From Arthrobacter jinronghuae (GTDB lineage Bacteria > Actinomycetota > Actinomycetes > Actinomycetales > Micrococcaceae): DNA of 64,000 nt. The stretch lies in the NCBI RefSeq assembly GCF_025244825.1, contig NZ_CP104263.1:1984001-2048000 (forward strand). Direction: 5' to 3'. Positions within the stretch are counted from its first letter, which is position 1, and the number at the start of each line of letters is the position of its first letter. A program made the translations under genes and the position numbers. The notes beneath the pieces are model-generated. The model was not told the DNA's origin. It saw nothing but the letters and a program-made list of their open reading frames with translations, and made no database searches. Shown piece by piece: positions 35,806 to 45,276 of this stretch.

Positions 35806-37473
35806 TTGACCGCTCCCGCGCAGCCATTCCCCGCCGACCCGATGAAGGATCCGCACTGGTGGCGGCAGGCCGCCGTCTACCAGATCTATCCGCGCAGCTT
35901 CTCGGATTCGAATGCGGACGGCCTCGGTGACCTGCCCGGCGTCACAGCCAAGGTCCCGTACCTCGCGCAACTGGGGGTCGACGCCGTCTGGCTGAGCCCC
36001 TTCTACCCCTCGGCGCTCGCCGACGGCGGATACGACGTCGACGACTACCGCGCCGTCGATCCGCGGCTGGGCAGCCTGGCCGACTTCGATGACATGGCCG
36101 CGGCACTGCACTCCGCCGGCATCAAACTGATCGTGGACATCGTCCCGAACCACTCCTCCAACCGCCACGCCTGGTTCCAGGAGGCGCTGGCGTCTCCCAA
36201 GGGGTCCCCCGCCCGCAACCGGTATATCTTCCGCGACGGAACAGGACCCGGCGGAAGCCTGCCGCCGTCGGACTGGCAGTCCGTTTTCGGCGGCAGCGCC
36301 TGGGAGCAGGTGCCGGACGGGCAGTGGTACCTGCACCTGTTCGCCCCGGAACAGCCCGATTTCAACTGGGAGAACCCCGAGGTGCGCACGGAGTTCCTTA
36401 GCACCCTGCGCTTCTGGTCCGACCGCGGCGTGGACGGGTTCCGGATCGACGTGGCCCATGCACTCGCCAAGGACCTCGCTGAGCCCCTGGCAACCAGTGC
36501 CGAGCTGGCGGCGGAAGGTGAGGGCCTGGACGGCGGCCACCCGTTCTGGGACCGCGACGAGGTCCACGAAATCTATGCCGAGTGGCGGAAGCTGTTCAAC
36601 GAGTACGATCCTCCGCGCACGGCGGTGGCCGAGGCCTGGGTGCATGCCTCGCGCCGCGGGCGGTATGCCAGCCCCGAAGGCCTGGGCCAGGCGTTCAACT
36701 TCGACCTGCTGCAGGCGGACTTCGACGCCGCCCGGTTCCGGGAGATCATCACCGCCAACCTGGACCAGGCCGCGGCCACCGGGGCCTCGTCCACCTGGGT
36801 GCTGTCCAACCACGACGTCGTCCGGCACGCCACTCGTTACGGCCTGCCGCCCGCTCCGGAGGGCAGCTCCAAGGGACAGGACGGGAAAGCCTGGGTCTTC
36901 TCGGGCGGCACCGCACCGGCACTGGACCGGGAGCTGGGCCTGCGCCGGGCGCGGGCCGCCACCCTGCTGATGCTTGCACTGCCCGGCTCGGCCTACCTGT
37001 ATCAGGGGGAGGAACTGGGCCTGCATGAAGTGGCGGACATCCCGGACGCTGACCGGCAGGATCCCACGTTCTACCGCAACCCGGGTGTGGACAAGGGCCG
37101 TGACGGATGCCGGGTGCCCCTGCCCTGGACCGCGGAAGGACCGTCCTTCGGATTCGGCGCCGGCTCCGCCCATCTGCCCCAGCCGGAGCACTTCGCGTCC
37201 GCGGCGGTATCGGCCCAGGAACGGGACGGGGACTCGACCCTGCTGTTCTACCGCCGGGCACTGGAGCTCCGCGGCAAGCAGCAGGGTCCGGAGGAACTCG
37301 ACTGGCTGGACAGTCCGGCCGCCGTGCTGCACTTCCGGCGGCCCGGCGGGTGGCAGAGCATCACCAATTTCGGCACCGAAGCCATCGGGTTGCCGGCGGG
37401 GTCGGTACTGCACAGCAGCGGCCCGCTCGACGGCGGCCTGCTGCCGCCCGACACCACCGCCTGGCTGGCCTAG
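35806..37473 (+). CDS. GH13 alpha-glucosidase / oligo-1,6-glucosidase
   Basis: This is a 555-residue glycoside hydrolase family 13 enzyme that cleaves alpha-glucosidic bonds of short maltooligosaccharides or sucrose-like sugars in the cytosol. Conserved regions: DIVPNHSS (I), GFRIDVAHA with the nucleophile Asp (II), AVAEAW with the acid-base Glu (III) and [10 protein letters not shown] with the stabilising Asp (IV). The N-terminal [19 protein letters not shown] identifies the oligo-1,6-glucosidase subgroup. TTG start at 35806 behind GAAGGA. No transport genes are adjacent. Confidence 0.93.
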   Translation: MTAPAQPFPADPMKDPHWWRQAAVYQIYPRSFSDSNADGLGDLPGVTAKVPYLAQLGVDAVWLSPFYPSALADGGYDVDDYRAVDPRLGSLADFDDMAAALHSAGIKLIVDIVPNHSSNRHAWFQEALASPKGSPARNRYIFRDGTGPGGSLPPSDWQSVFGGSAWEQVPDGQWYLHLFAPEQPDFNWENPEVRTEFLSTLRFWSDRGVDGFRIDVAHALAKDLAEPLATSAELAAEGEGLDGGHPFWDRDEVHEIYAEWRKLFNEYDPPRTAVAEAWVHASRRGRYASPEGLGQAFNFDLLQADFDAARFREIITANLDQAAATGASSTWVLSNHDVVRHATRYGLPPAPEGSSKGQDGKAWVFSGGTAPALDRELGLRRARAATLLMLALPGSAYLYQGEELGLHEVADIPDADRQDPTFYRNPGVDKGRDGCRVPLPWTAEGPSFGFGAGSAHLPQPEHFASAAVSAQERDGDSTLLFYRRALELRGKQQGPEELDWLDSPAAVLHFRRPGGWQSITNFGTEAIGLPAGSVLHSSGPLDGGLLPPDTTAWLA

Positions 37474-37536
37474 GCTGGACGCCGGGGGCCGGCTTCGGAC
37501 CTGCTGCGCCCGGAACCTGTTGCGCTCCGGCACCTG

Positions 37537-37564
37537 TTGACGGGGACGGCCGGGTAGCTACCGT
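37537..37564 (+). promoter_or_regulatory. Candidate promoter of the UBP zinc-finger gene
   Basis: TTGACG (37537-37542) is followed after 16 bases by TACCGT (37559-37564), giving a leader of about 60 bases before the ATG at 37632. Confidence 0.5.
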
Positions 37565-37631
37565 GGTGGGGACGGCAGCACAATGTGCCGGCCGGTACTG
37601 ACGATCCACCCGTACCTGAAGGAGGTCCCCC

Positions 37632-37979
37632 ATGGACCCGATCCCCGGTATCAACGTTTCGGTTCCGCCCAGCGGCCCGGGCTGCGTGGAATGCGCCCAA
37701 CTGGAGGGGTGGTGGTACCACCTGCGCCGATGTGCCGAATGCGGGCACATCGGCTGCTGCGACAGCTCCCCCGGGCAGCACGCCACCCTTCACCAACAGC
37801 AGACCGGGCATCCCGTCATCCGGAGCTTCGAACCCGGTGAGGACTGGTTCTGGAACTACGCGGATTCCTCGGTCTTCGCCGGACCGGAGCTGGCCCCGCC
37901 GGCCCACCACCCGAATAGCCAGTCCGTTCCCGGACCGGCCGGCCGGGTGCCTCCGGGCTGGCAGGAGCTCCTGCACTGA
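37632..37979 (+). CDS. UBP-type zinc finger domain protein
   Basis: This is a 115-residue protein with a bacterial UBP zinc finger, the domain that in eukaryotes binds the ubiquitin C-terminus. Zinc ligands are visible as CVEC, CAEC and CC, then two His (HATLH, and TGHPV), with the conserved YHLRRCAECGHIGCCDSS core. The domain is followed by a W-rich segment (DWFWNYAD) and a proline-rich tail. AAGGAGG lies before the ATG. The role in bacteria is unknown; a link to Pup is not supported by known structures. Confidence 0.88.
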   Translation: MDPIPGINVSVPPSGPGCVECAQLEGWWYHLRRCAECGHIGCCDSSPGQHATLHQQQTGHPVIRSFEPGEDWFWNYADSSVFAGPELAPPAHHPNSQSVPGPAGRVPPGWQELLH

Positions 37980-38016
37980 AATGCCGGTGCCGGGCTGACA
38001 GGTCTACACTGTAAAC

Positions 38017-38802
38017 ATGACTAGAACCTACATTGTGACCGGATCCGCCTCCGGCATCGGAGCAGCAACCGCCGCAATCCTGAAGGAACGCGGCAACACC
38101 GTCATCGGCGTCGACCTGCGCAACGCCGACGTCGAAGCGGACCTGAGCAAGCCCGAGGGCCGCTCCGCCGCCGTCGCCAAGGCCGTGGAACTTGCCGGCG
38201 GGAACGTCGACGCCGTGATCGCCTGCGCCGGCATCTCCGCCCCCGCACCCATCACCGTCGCCGTGAACTTCTTCGGCGTCACGGATTTCCTGACCGAACT
38301 GGCCCCGGTCCTGGCCAAGAGCAGCGCGCCCCGCGCCGCCGTCGTCAGCTCCATGGCGAGCCTGCAGCCCAACTCCCCCGAGCTTGTCGACGCCATGCTC
38401 GCCGGCAACGAGGAAGAAGCCCTGCGGATCGGCCAGGCACTCGCCGACAACGGCCCCCAGACCGGCTACCTCAACTACCCCTCCAGCAAGCGCGCCCTGA
38501 GCCGCTGGGTCCGCCGCGAAAGCATCAGCCCCGCCTTCGCCGGCGCCGGCATCCCGCTGAACGCCGTTGCCCCCGGCACCGTGCTCTCCGCCATGACGCG
38601 CGACCTGCTGTCCACCCCCGAAGGCCGGGCCATGGTGGACGCGAATGTCCCGATGCCGCTCAACGGCCACTCGGAACCGGAAGTTATTGCCCGCCTCCTG
38701 ATCTGGCTGACCTCCGAGGAGAACAGCCACACCACGGGACAGACCATCTACACCGACGGCGGCGCCGACGCCACGCTGCGCGGCGACGACATCTGGTCCT
38801 AA
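38017..38802 (+). CDS. SDR family NAD(P)-dependent oxidoreductase
   Basis: This is a 261-residue short-chain dehydrogenase/reductase of the 3-alpha-hydroxysteroid/coniferyl-alcohol type. The cofactor motif TGSASGIG is at the N-terminus. The ACAGIS loop, the catalytic Ser in VVSSMAS, and Tyr and Lys in YPSSK are present. GVDLRNADVEADLS suggests an Asp after the second strand, favouring NAD. The C-terminus ends with DGGADATLRG. TACACT at 38005-38010, six bases before the ATG, indicates a leaderless message. Substrate unknown. Confidence 0.9.
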   Translation: MTRTYIVTGSASGIGAATAAILKERGNTVIGVDLRNADVEADLSKPEGRSAAVAKAVELAGGNVDAVIACAGISAPAPITVAVNFFGVTDFLTELAPVLAKSSAPRAAVVSSMASLQPNSPELVDAMLAGNEEEALRIGQALADNGPQTGYLNYPSSKRALSRWVRRESISPAFAGAGIPLNAVAPGTVLSAMTRDLLSTPEGRAMVDANVPMPLNGHSEPEVIARLLIWLTSEENSHTTGQTIYTDGGADATLRGDDIWS

Positions 38803-38808
38803 TCGGCC

Positions 38809-39903
38809 TCACCGCCCATCCGCGGAACCGTTGGCGCCGGTGAGGACTATCTCCCGGCGCCGGCGGCCCGCCCGGCGCAGCACACCCAGCCGCAGTGAGA
38901 CATAGGCCAGCGCCCCTACGGGGATCGGCAGCCAGAACTGCAGGATCCGCCAGGACAGGACCCCCAGGACCGCAACGTGTGACGGTGCGCCGAATCCGGT
39001 GAGAGTGGGGACCAGCAGCCCCTCCACCAGCCCTACCCCGCCGGGGGTCAGCGGCACCATCGACACCAGCCCGGCCAAGGAATAAGCGACCAGCAGCTCC
39101 CCCGGCCCCAGCACGTGGCCAAACGCCGCTACCAGCACCCACAGGCAGGCTGCGTCCAGAAGCCAGCGCAGCGCCGCCAGCGCCACCCCGGCAAGAAGCC
39201 GGCGCGGCTGTGCACGGAACATCTGTGTTTCGCCGGCCACCGTCCGGACAAATTTTTCGGCACTGTCCGGGTGCATCAGCGGAACCGCTCCTGCCACCGA
39301 CCGCACCACCCGCACCGCTCCCGCGAGATGCCGGTCCAGGACGGTCAGCAGAGCCACGACAAGCACGAACAGCGCCAGCACCACTGCCCCGGCGGCCGCG
39401 TAATAGCCGCTGACGTTCACCTGCCCGAGCATGGACAGCAACCCGATACCAAACAGCGCACCGAGAACCAGGTTCGCTCCCAGCACCTGAATGGTTGCCG
39501 CACTGAGCGCATCCTGCGGCGGAGATCCGGACAGGGTGAGCAGCCGGAACCGGGCAGCGGCCGACGTCGTTCCGCCGCCGGGCACCACGTGGTTAATGGC
39601 GGTGTCGCACAGGTCGATCCGCACCAACGTGAAATAGGACGGCCGCGAGGTGCCAGGCAACACCACCCGCGTCAGCGCGCTGTAGCTCAGCCAGGAGGTG
39701 ACCTCCAGGCACAGCGCACCCACCAGCACTATCAGCGGCAACCCGGCCAAGGACCGCAGGACGTTGTCGATACCGACCAGCTGCGGCAGGACCGCGTATT
39801 CGAAGACCAGCACCAGCACCACGGCCACCGCCATCGCGCGCAGATACCGCCGGCGGCGGGACGAATGCCGGGAACCGCGTGCCGAGAAGCCGTGCCTGGG
39901 CAT
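38809..39903 (-). CDS. Flippase-like membrane protein (LPG synthase TM-region family)
   Basis: This is a 364-residue integral membrane protein of the UPF0104/flippase-like family, related to the membrane half of lysylphosphatidylglycerol synthase. Eight or so hydrophobic helices are visible. The INHVVPGGGTTSAAARFRL motif and the PLTPGGVGLVEG motif near the C-terminus are typical. ATG 39903 is preferred because further upstream in-frame starts carry a Cys-rich, non-hydrophobic leader that crosses the divergent promoter. It ends in a basic tail. Substrate unknown. Confidence 0.8.
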   Translation of the reverse strand: MPRHGFSARGSRHSSRRRRYLRAMAVAVVLVLVFEYAVLPQLVGIDNVLRSLAGLPLIVLVGALCLEVTSWLSYSALTRVVLPGTSRPSYFTLVRIDLCDTAINHVVPGGGTTSAAARFRLLTLSGSPPQDALSAATIQVLGANLVLGALFGIGLLSMLGQVNVSGYYAAAGAVVLALFVLVVALLTVLDRHLAGAVRVVRSVAGAVPLMHPDSAEKFVRTVAGETQMFRAQPRRLLAGVALAALRWLLDAACLWVLVAAFGHVLGPGELLVAYSLAGLVSMVPLTPGGVGLVEGLLVPTLTGFGAPSHVAVLGVLSWRILQFWLPIPVGALAYVSLRLGVLRRAGRRRREIVLTGANGSADGR

Positions 39904-39994
39904 GGTCCAAGCACAGCAGACGGGCTGCATCCATGCCAGCCCCCGGTCATTGCCCGGGCAGGCAAGGGTGCAACGCGCGCATTTCGTCTCGGCG

Positions 39995-40045
39995 GGCACT
40001 TTCTGACATGATGTTGGTATGTTACCGACACTGTGTTGGCAACAT
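39995..40045 (+). promoter_or_regulatory. Promoter/operator of the ABC-TetR operon
   Basis: Overlapping palindromes are present: TGTTGGT/ACCGACA (40012-40030, one mismatch) and TGTTG-G-CAACA (40034-40044, perfect), within outer arms ATGTTG and CAACAT (40011-40045). An extended -10 box TGGTATGTT lies inside the first palindrome (40015-40023). This is the arrangement expected for repression by the TetR protein encoded third in the operon. Confidence 0.5.
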
Positions 40046-40071
40046 TTCCAGCAATCCACCAAGGGGTTCCG

Positions 40072-41217
40072 ATGTTCCTAGCGCTTCGAGAGTTGCGTTT
40101 TGCCCGGGCCAGGTTCGGACTGATGGGCGGCGTCGTCGCCCTCATCGCCGTTCTCATGGTCCTGCTATCCGGCTTGTCCTCCGGACTGGTCAACGACGGC
40201 GTGTCCGGCCTGAAAGCCATGCCTGCCACCGCCTTTGCCTTCAATGAAGGCACCAAAACCGACAACGCTTTCTCCCGCAGCGTCGTCGACGAACACCAGG
40301 CCGCGGTCTGGGCCGAACAGCCCGGCGTCGAGGAGTCCGCCCTGATGGGCACCGCCATGATGAACGGCACCACCGGCAACGGCACCCAGGTCGACCTGGC
40401 CCTGTTCGGGATCGAGCCCGGTTCCTTCCTGGCGCCGACGGTCGGCGAAGGACGCAGCATTGCCGCACCCAACGAGATCGTGGTGTCAGCCACTGCAGCC
40501 GAAGAAGGCCTGCACATCGGCGACGTCGTCACCCTGGAGCGCATCGGCGTCGAATTGACAGTGGTGGGCTACACCGACGGGCAGGCGACTTTCGGGCACG
40601 TCGACCTCGCCTACCTGCCGCTGGACACCTGGCAGTATCTGGCCAGCGGACAGAGTTCCCCCGGGGCGCCGACCGCTGACACCGTGTCCGGCGTTGACTT
40701 CGACACCGCCAGCACGGTTGCCCTAAAGGCGGCCGACGGAGCGGACATCGATTTCGCCGCCGGCGATGAAGCGGCCGGAACGGTCACCTCGACCCTGGCG
40801 GAATCCTTCAACGCCTCCCCCGGCTACTCCGCCGAAACCATGACCCTGGAAATGATCCAGATCTTCCTGTACGCCATCTGCGCCCTTGTGGTGGGCGCGT
40901 TCTTCACGGTCTGGACCATCCAGCGCAAGCACGAACTCGCTGTGCTGCGCGCCGTGGGCGCCTCCACCGGATACCTGCTGCGTGACGGACTGCTCCAGGC
41001 GGCCATCATCCTGGTGACCTCCACCGTTGCCGGCATTCTCGCCGGCCTCGCCATGGGTGCCGGACTGACTGGTACGGCCATGCCGTTTGCCCTTGAGGCC
41101 ACTCCCATCCTGACGGCCGCGGTCCTGACGATCGTCCTGGGTCTGGCGGGCGCCGCCCTGGCCATTGTTCGGATTTCCCGCGTAGACCCCCTGGCAGCCC
41201 TTGGAGGACAGAGATGA
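40072..41217 (+). CDS. ABC transporter permease, FtsX/MacB-like
   Basis: This is a 381-residue permease with one N-terminal transmembrane helix (about 17-37), a large extracytoplasmic domain (about 40-255), and three C-terminal helices in an FtsX domain ending RVDPLAALGGQR. The topology is that of MacB/LolC-type exporters or mechanotransmitters. ATG 40072 is chosen because it begins the FLALRELRFARARFG amphipathic entry helix; an upstream ATG at 40033 lies within the operator. The ATP-binding gene overlaps by four bases. Confidence 0.88.
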   Translation: MFLALRELRFARARFGLMGGVVALIAVLMVLLSGLSSGLVNDGVSGLKAMPATAFAFNEGTKTDNAFSRSVVDEHQAAVWAEQPGVEESALMGTAMMNGTTGNGTQVDLALFGIEPGSFLAPTVGEGRSIAAPNEIVVSATAAEEGLHIGDVVTLERIGVELTVVGYTDGQATFGHVDLAYLPLDTWQYLASGQSSPGAPTADTVSGVDFDTASTVALKAADGADIDFAAGDEAAGTVTSTLAESFNASPGYSAETMTLEMIQIFLYAICALVVGAFFTVWTIQRKHELAVLRAVGASTGYLLRDGLLQAAIILVTSTVAGILAGLAMGAGLTGTAMPFALEATPILTAAVLTIVLGLAGAALAIVRISRVDPLAALGGQR

Positions 41218-41915
41218 GCACCGCCACTGAAGAACGCACTCCCGGCACGCGTACCGGCGGACTGCTGATCGAGTCCGCGAACCTCGCCCTGGGCGACGGT
41301 GACAGCACGGTGCAGGCCCTGGCTAACGTCTCGCTAACCGTCCGCCCCGGTGAGATGGTCGCCGTCGTCGGCCCGTCCGGCGCCGGAAAGTCCAGCCTGC
41401 TGGCCGTGGCCGGGGCCCTCACCACCCCCGATTCCGGTTCCGTCCGGGTCAATGGAGTGGATCTGGACACCTTGGGCAAGGCGGCCCGGGCCCGGTTCCG
41501 CCTGCAGGAGATCGGCTTCGTGTTCCAGTCCGGGAACCTGATTCCGGCACTGAATTCGGCGGAACAGCTGCGCCTGATGCAGAAGCTTGCCGGCGCCCGG
41601 GACATTCTCGACCCGCTGGAGCTCCTGGCGGCAGTGGGCATGGACCACAAGGCCCGGAGCCGGCCCGACCAGCTGTCCGGTGGTGAGCGCCAGCGGGTCG
41701 GGATTGCGCGTTCACTGGTGAACCGGCCGTCGCTGTTGCTCGTGGATGAGCCCACCGCTGCCCTGGACCGCGCCCGCAGCCAGGACGTGGTTGCCCTGCT
41801 CGCCCGGGAAACCCATGAGCGCGGCGTTGCTACAGTTATGGTGACGCACGATCACGACGTCCTGCACCACTGCGACCGCGTCGTCGAAATGGTGGATGGG
41901 CGCCTCTCAAGCTAG
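41214..41915 (+). CDS. ABC transporter ATP-binding protein
   Basis: This is a 233-residue ATPase partner of the FtsX-like permease (LolD/MacB type). Walker A is GPSGAGKSS (about 60-68), the Q-loop is in GFVFQSGNL, the signature LSGGERQRVGIARSL and Walker B LLLVDEPTAALD follow, and the H-loop is VMVTHDHD. It overlaps the permease gene (ATGA). Together they form a two-component exporter or envelope-stress transporter; the cargo is unknown. Confidence 0.94.
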   Translation: MSTATEERTPGTRTGGLLIESANLALGDGDSTVQALANVSLTVRPGEMVAVVGPSGAGKSSLLAVAGALTTPDSGSVRVNGVDLDTLGKAARARFRLQEIGFVFQSGNLIPALNSAEQLRLMQKLAGARDILDPLELLAAVGMDHKARSRPDQLSGGERQRVGIARSLVNRPSLLLVDEPTAALDRARSQDVVALLARETHERGVATVMVTHDHDVLHHCDRVVEMVDGRLSS

Positions 41916-41940
41916 CCACAGCACGAACAGGAGGGCATAA

Positions 41941-42546
41941 GTGCCCCGAATCACTGCCCCCACGGTGGCCGAACACCGGGCGGCACAGCAGCGGGCGCTG
42001 CTGGACGCGGCACGCACCCTCCTGGCCCGCACCGGCGAGGCCCCCAGCATGGCCGAAGTGGCCGCGCTGGCGGGCCTCGCCCGTCCGAGCGCCTACCAGT
42101 ATTACAAGTCCCGCCAGGATCTCCTCCATGCCCTGGTGCTGGACGTTTTCCCGCGCTGGACGCAGCGGGTGCGGGAAGCCATGGATGCGGAGCCGGAACC
42201 CGCGGACCGCATCATGGCCTATGTGCTGACGAACATCCGCCTGGTCGCGGAGGGTGAGCACGCCGTCGGCAACGCGCTGGCCGCCGTCGCCCCCGGCGAG
42301 GAACTGGACAACCAAAGTGCCATGATGCACCGCCAGCTGCTCACTCCGCTGGTGGAGACGCTGACTGCGATGGGCGTTCCGGATCCGCCGGTGACGGCCG
42401 AGCTCATCAACGCCATCGTGCATTCGTCCACCAGGCTGCTGGAATCCGGCACCGGGCCGGAGACGGTCGAGGAGCGGGTACGGGAACTCCTCGGCCCCTA
42501 CGTCCGCGAAAACCGCACTATCCCCATCCGGGAGAACACCCCATGA
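41941..42546 (+). CDS. TetR/AcrR family transcriptional regulator
   Basis: This is a 201-residue one-component repressor. The N-terminal helix-turn-helix is at about 17-62 (SMAEVAALAGLARPSAYQYYKSRQDLLHALV, recognition helix around SAYQYYKS). The C-terminal ligand-binding domain is all-helical. It is the third gene of the ABC operon and most likely represses it through the palindromes at 40011-40045. Its stop overlaps the start of the DUF3054 gene by four bases. Confidence 0.9.
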   Translation: MPRITAPTVAEHRAAQQRALLDAARTLLARTGEAPSMAEVAALAGLARPSAYQYYKSRQDLLHALVLDVFPRWTQRVREAMDAEPEPADRIMAYVLTNIRLVAEGEHAVGNALAAVAPGEELDNQSAMMHRQLLTPLVETLTAMGVPDPPVTAELINAIVHSSTRLLESGTGPETVEERVRELLGPYVRENRTIPIRENTP

Positions 42547-42947
42547 CAGACACCACCATCCGATCTGCCCCAGCCGTCCGGACCTGGCCCTGGGTTCTTG
42601 CCACGGACCTCGTCCTCATCGTCGTTTTCGCCGCCCTTGGCCGGCAAAGCCACGAACACGGCCTGGCCGTCCTCGGCATCCTCACCACCGCACTGCCGTT
42701 CCTGCTGGCATGCCTGCTCTCGTGGGCGGCCTTGCGCGCCTGGCGGCGTCCGGCACGGCTATGGCCCGACGGCGTCGTCATCTGGCTCGGAACCGTAGCC
42801 GCCGGTCTGGGAATCCGTGCGCTGGCCGGCGGCGGCACCGCCGTCAGCTTCCAGATGGTCACCCTGGCAGTGCTTGGAGTGTTCCTGCTCGGCCAGCGCG
42901 CGGCGTGGACAGTGGTTTCCCGCCGCCGGCACCGTTCCATCCACTAG
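42543..42947 (+). CDS. DUF3054 family membrane protein
   Basis: This 134-residue membrane protein has four hydrophobic helices (about 17-35, 43-64, 76-92, 102-120) and a basic C-terminus. DUF3054 signatures are VLATDLVLIVVFAALGR and WPDGVVIWLGTV. The function is unknown. It is translationally coupled to the TetR gene, so it may be part of the same operon. Confidence 0.85.
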   Translation: MTDTTIRSAPAVRTWPWVLATDLVLIVVFAALGRQSHEHGLAVLGILTTALPFLLACLLSWAALRAWRRPARLWPDGVVIWLGTVAAGLGIRALAGGGTAVSFQMVTLAVLGVFLLGQRAAWTVVSRRRHRSIH

Positions 42948-42973
42948 GCTCAAAGAGAGCAGCAGCGGACGCC

Positions 42974-43021
42974 GCCGCATTAAGACACTGCCGCATCTAG
43001 ACACCGCCGCACTAAGAGACC
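42974..43021. repeat. Three tandem 16-base repeats upstream of the Lrp-domain gene
   Basis: Copies at 42974-42989, 42990-43005 and 43006-43021 share GCCGCA..TA(A)GA(C/G)AC(C/T). They fill the gap between DUF3054 and the Lrp ligand-binding-domain gene, ending 18 bases before its ATG. A regulator site set at helical spacing is possible. Confidence 0.7.
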
Positions 43022-43039
43022 AGCAGGGAAGGCCCCTCC

Positions 43040-43321
43040 ATGATCACCGCTTTTGTACTCATCCAGACCGACTCCGCCAGGATCCCGGAATGCGCCGAGG
43101 AAATCTCCGAGATCGACGGCATCAGCGAGGTCTACTCCGTGACCGGCGAATGCGACCTGATCGCCATCGCACGGGTGCAGCGCCATGAGGACCTCGCCGA
43201 TGCGATTGCCAACCGACTGTCCAAGGTCGACGGGGTGATCGGAACCACCACGCAGATAGCGTTCCGTGCCTACTCGCAGCACGACCTGGACGCGGCGTTC
43301 TCACTGGGCTTCGACAGCTAG
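43040..43321 (+). CDS. Stand-alone Lrp/AsnC ligand-binding (RAM) domain protein
   Basis: This is a 93-residue protein consisting only of the RAM domain of Lrp/AsnC regulators, without a helix-turn-helix. The pattern MITAFVLIQTD, SVTGECDLIAIARV and TTTQIAFRAY is typical. Such proteins form multimers and bind amino acids. It sits next to trpD in many actinobacteria, and this window has the same arrangement in convergent orientation, consistent with an amino-acid-sensing role. AGGGAAGG precedes the ATG. Confidence 0.92.
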   Translation: MITAFVLIQTDSARIPECAEEISEIDGISEVYSVTGECDLIAIARVQRHEDLADAIANRLSKVDGVIGTTTQIAFRAYSQHDLDAAFSLGFDS

Positions 43322-43348
43322 CAGCCGCCGCAGGCCTGCCGGCCCCGC

Positions 43349-44395
43349 TTACTGGGTGACGGCCACCCAGCGGTCCAGCGCCGCCTGGGCCCCACCGCCG
43401 TCGATCGAGTCGCAGGCGCGGGCCAAACCGCGGGACAGCCGTTCAATCAGCGGGCCGTCCGCCCCGCGGTCCAGGGCCACCAGCGCCGCGGCCGCGTTCA
43501 ACACGACGGCGTCCCGCACCGGCCCCTTGTCCCCCGCCAGTACGCTGCGCACCACTGCCGCATTCGCGGCGGCGTCACCGCCCCGCAGATCCTCCAGCGT
43601 GGCCCGGCTGATCCCGAGATCCAAGGGATCCACTACGGACTCCTCTACGGCACCGTTACGGACTTCCCAGACGGTAGAGACACCGGTGGTGGTCATCTCG
43701 TCCAGCCCGTCGCCGCCGCGAAACACCAGGGCCCGCACACCGCGCCTGGCCAGCACGCCGGCCATCAGCGGTGCCAGCCGGGCGTCTGCGACACCAATGG
43801 CCGATGCGCTGGGGTTGGACGGATTCGTCAGCGGTCCCATGAAGTTGAAGGCGGTGGCCACACCCATCTCGCGGCGCGGCACGGCGGCGAAGCGCATGGA
43901 TGGGTGGAAGACCTGGGCAAAGCAGAACGTGATGCCGGCCTCGACAGCAGCCTGAGCCACCCGGTCCACCGACAGATCCAGCCGGACCCCCAGTGCTTCA
44001 ATGACGTCCGCAGATCCGGAGGCCGACGACGCAGCGCGGTTCCCGTGCTTAACCACCTTCGCGCCGGCTCCCGCGCACACGAGTGCGGCCATGGTGGAAA
44101 TGTTGACCGTGTTGTGGCGGTCCCCGCCGGTGCCTACGATGTCGAGCGTCTCCCCCGGGATGTTGATGGGGCGGGCACTGGCAACCATCGCCTCGACGAG
44201 GCCGGTGAGCTCGTCAACGGTTTCGCCCTTGGCACGCAGCGCCACGAGGAACCCTGCAATCTGGGAGTCCGTGGCATTGCCGGCCATGATGGTGGCCATG
44301 GCCCATCGGGTCTGCTCAGTAGAGAGGTTTTCGCCTCCGATGAGGGCATTAATCAGGCTCGGCCAGGTGTCACCGGAACTCGGAATCGTAGTCAC
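43349..44395 (-). CDS. trpD: Anthranilate phosphoribosyltransferase
   Basis: TrpD transfers the phosphoribosyl group of PRPP to anthranilate, the second step of tryptophan synthesis. The 348-residue protein has an N-terminal helical domain and the PRPP-binding GTGGD loop (residues 88-92), followed by NIST and [22 protein letters not shown] is the conserved central stretch. It is isolated from other trp genes. The position next to ctaE on the opposite strand is common in actinobacteria. Confidence 0.95.
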   Translation of the reverse strand: MTTIPSSGDTWPSLINALIGGENLSTEQTRWAMATIMAGNATDSQIAGFLVALRAKGETVDELTGLVEAMVASARPINIPGETLDIVGTGGDRHNTVNISTMAALVCAGAGAKVVKHGNRAASSASGSADVIEALGVRLDLSVDRVAQAAVEAGITFCFAQVFHPSMRFAAVPRREMGVATAFNFMGPLTNPSNPSASAIGVADARLAPLMAGVLARRGVRALVFRGGDGLDEMTTTGVSTVWEVRNGAVEESVVDPLDLGISRATLEDLRGGDAAANAAVVRSVLAGDKGPVRDAVVLNAAAALVALDRGADGPLIERLSRGLARACDSIDGGGAQAALDRWVAVTQ

Positions 44396-44518
44396 ACACC
44401 CTAGGTTATCTACGTTTCGTAGAAAAAGCTGATTTCTTTCTGTGAGGCCTATTTCCGCGCCAATACTGGGATCCGGGGCGGCGTTGCCCGCTTTGGACGC
44501 GCCGTCGGCCCCGATCTG

Positions 44519-44549
44519 TTGGAGAACTGGGCAGTTTTACCGCCATAAT
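44519..44549 (+). promoter_or_regulatory. Promoter of the ctaE-qcrCAB operon
   Basis: CATAAT (44544-44549) with a TTGGAG -35 candidate (44519-44524, spacing 19). The -10 box lies six bases before the ctaE GTG, so the transcript probably starts at the start codon. Confidence 0.5.
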
Positions 44550-44555
44550 GTCTAT

Positions 44556-45194
44556 GTGACAACAGCGACCCATGCCCCCAGTACCCCGGCTCACCCCACG
44601 CTGAACCGCCCCAATATGGTTTCCGTAGGAACCGTGGTGTGGCTCTCCAGCGAACTGATGTTCTTTGCTGCTCTCTTCGCCATGTATTTCACTCTTCGCT
44701 CGGTCTCGACCGAACTGTGGGCCATGGAGACCGAGAAGCTGAACGTTCCGTTCGCTTTCGTGAACACGGTGATCCTTGTTTCCAGCTCCTTCACTTGCCA
44801 GTTCGGCGTCTTCGCCGCAGAACGACTTCAGCCTCGCCGCACCGGAGGGCTCCTGAAGTTCTCCCGTTGGGGCATGACTGAGTGGTTCCTGCTGACCTTC
44901 TTCCTCGGAGCAATCTTCGTCTCCGTACAGGCCTACGAATACGCCATGCTCGTCTCTGAAGGCGTCTCCCTCTCGTCGAACTCCTACGGTTCCGCGTTCT
45001 ACCTCACCACCGGTTTCCACGGCCTGCACGTGGCCGGCGGCCTGATCGCGTTCCTCTTCATCATCGGCCGTGCCTACGCCGCCAAGCGCTTCGGACACTT
45101 CGAAGCAACTTCGGCGATCGTAACCTCGTACTACTGGCACTTCGTCGATGTGGTCTGGATTGCCCTGTTCGTCATCATTTACTTCCTCAAGTAA
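44556..45194 (+). CDS. ctaE: Cytochrome c oxidase subunit III
   Basis: Subunit III of the aa3-type oxidase, 212 residues, with five transmembrane helices. Motifs: [20 protein letters not shown], the QAYEY segment, and [15 protein letters not shown] with the conserved His, ending in [11 protein letters not shown]. The GTG at 44556 is preferred because a longer in-frame start carries a non-conserved leader and CATAAT lies six bases upstream, pointing to a leaderless message. It begins the ctaE-qcrC-qcrA-qcrB operon. Confidence 0.95.
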   Translation: MTTATHAPSTPAHPTLNRPNMVSVGTVVWLSSELMFFAALFAMYFTLRSVSTELWAMETEKLNVPFAFVNTVILVSSSFTCQFGVFAAERLQPRRTGGLLKFSRWGMTEWFLLTFFLGAIFVSVQAYEYAMLVSEGVSLSSNSYGSAFYLTTGFHGLHVAGGLIAFLFIIGRAYAAKRFGHFEATSAIVTSYYWHFVDVVWIALFVIIYFLK

Positions 45195-45276
45195 CACTGC
45201 TTGAGGACCCGCACCCCACGAAATACTTCAAAGTGGCACAAGTTTCCCAAAGACCACATAAGTTAGGAACTACGAA

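Noticed and set aside
37632..37979. A functional link between the UBP zinc-finger protein and Pup
   Set aside because: The finger recognises the ubiquitin C-terminal Gly-Gly in eukaryotes. Pup is unrelated in fold and ends in Gln/Glu, and the genes are far apart.
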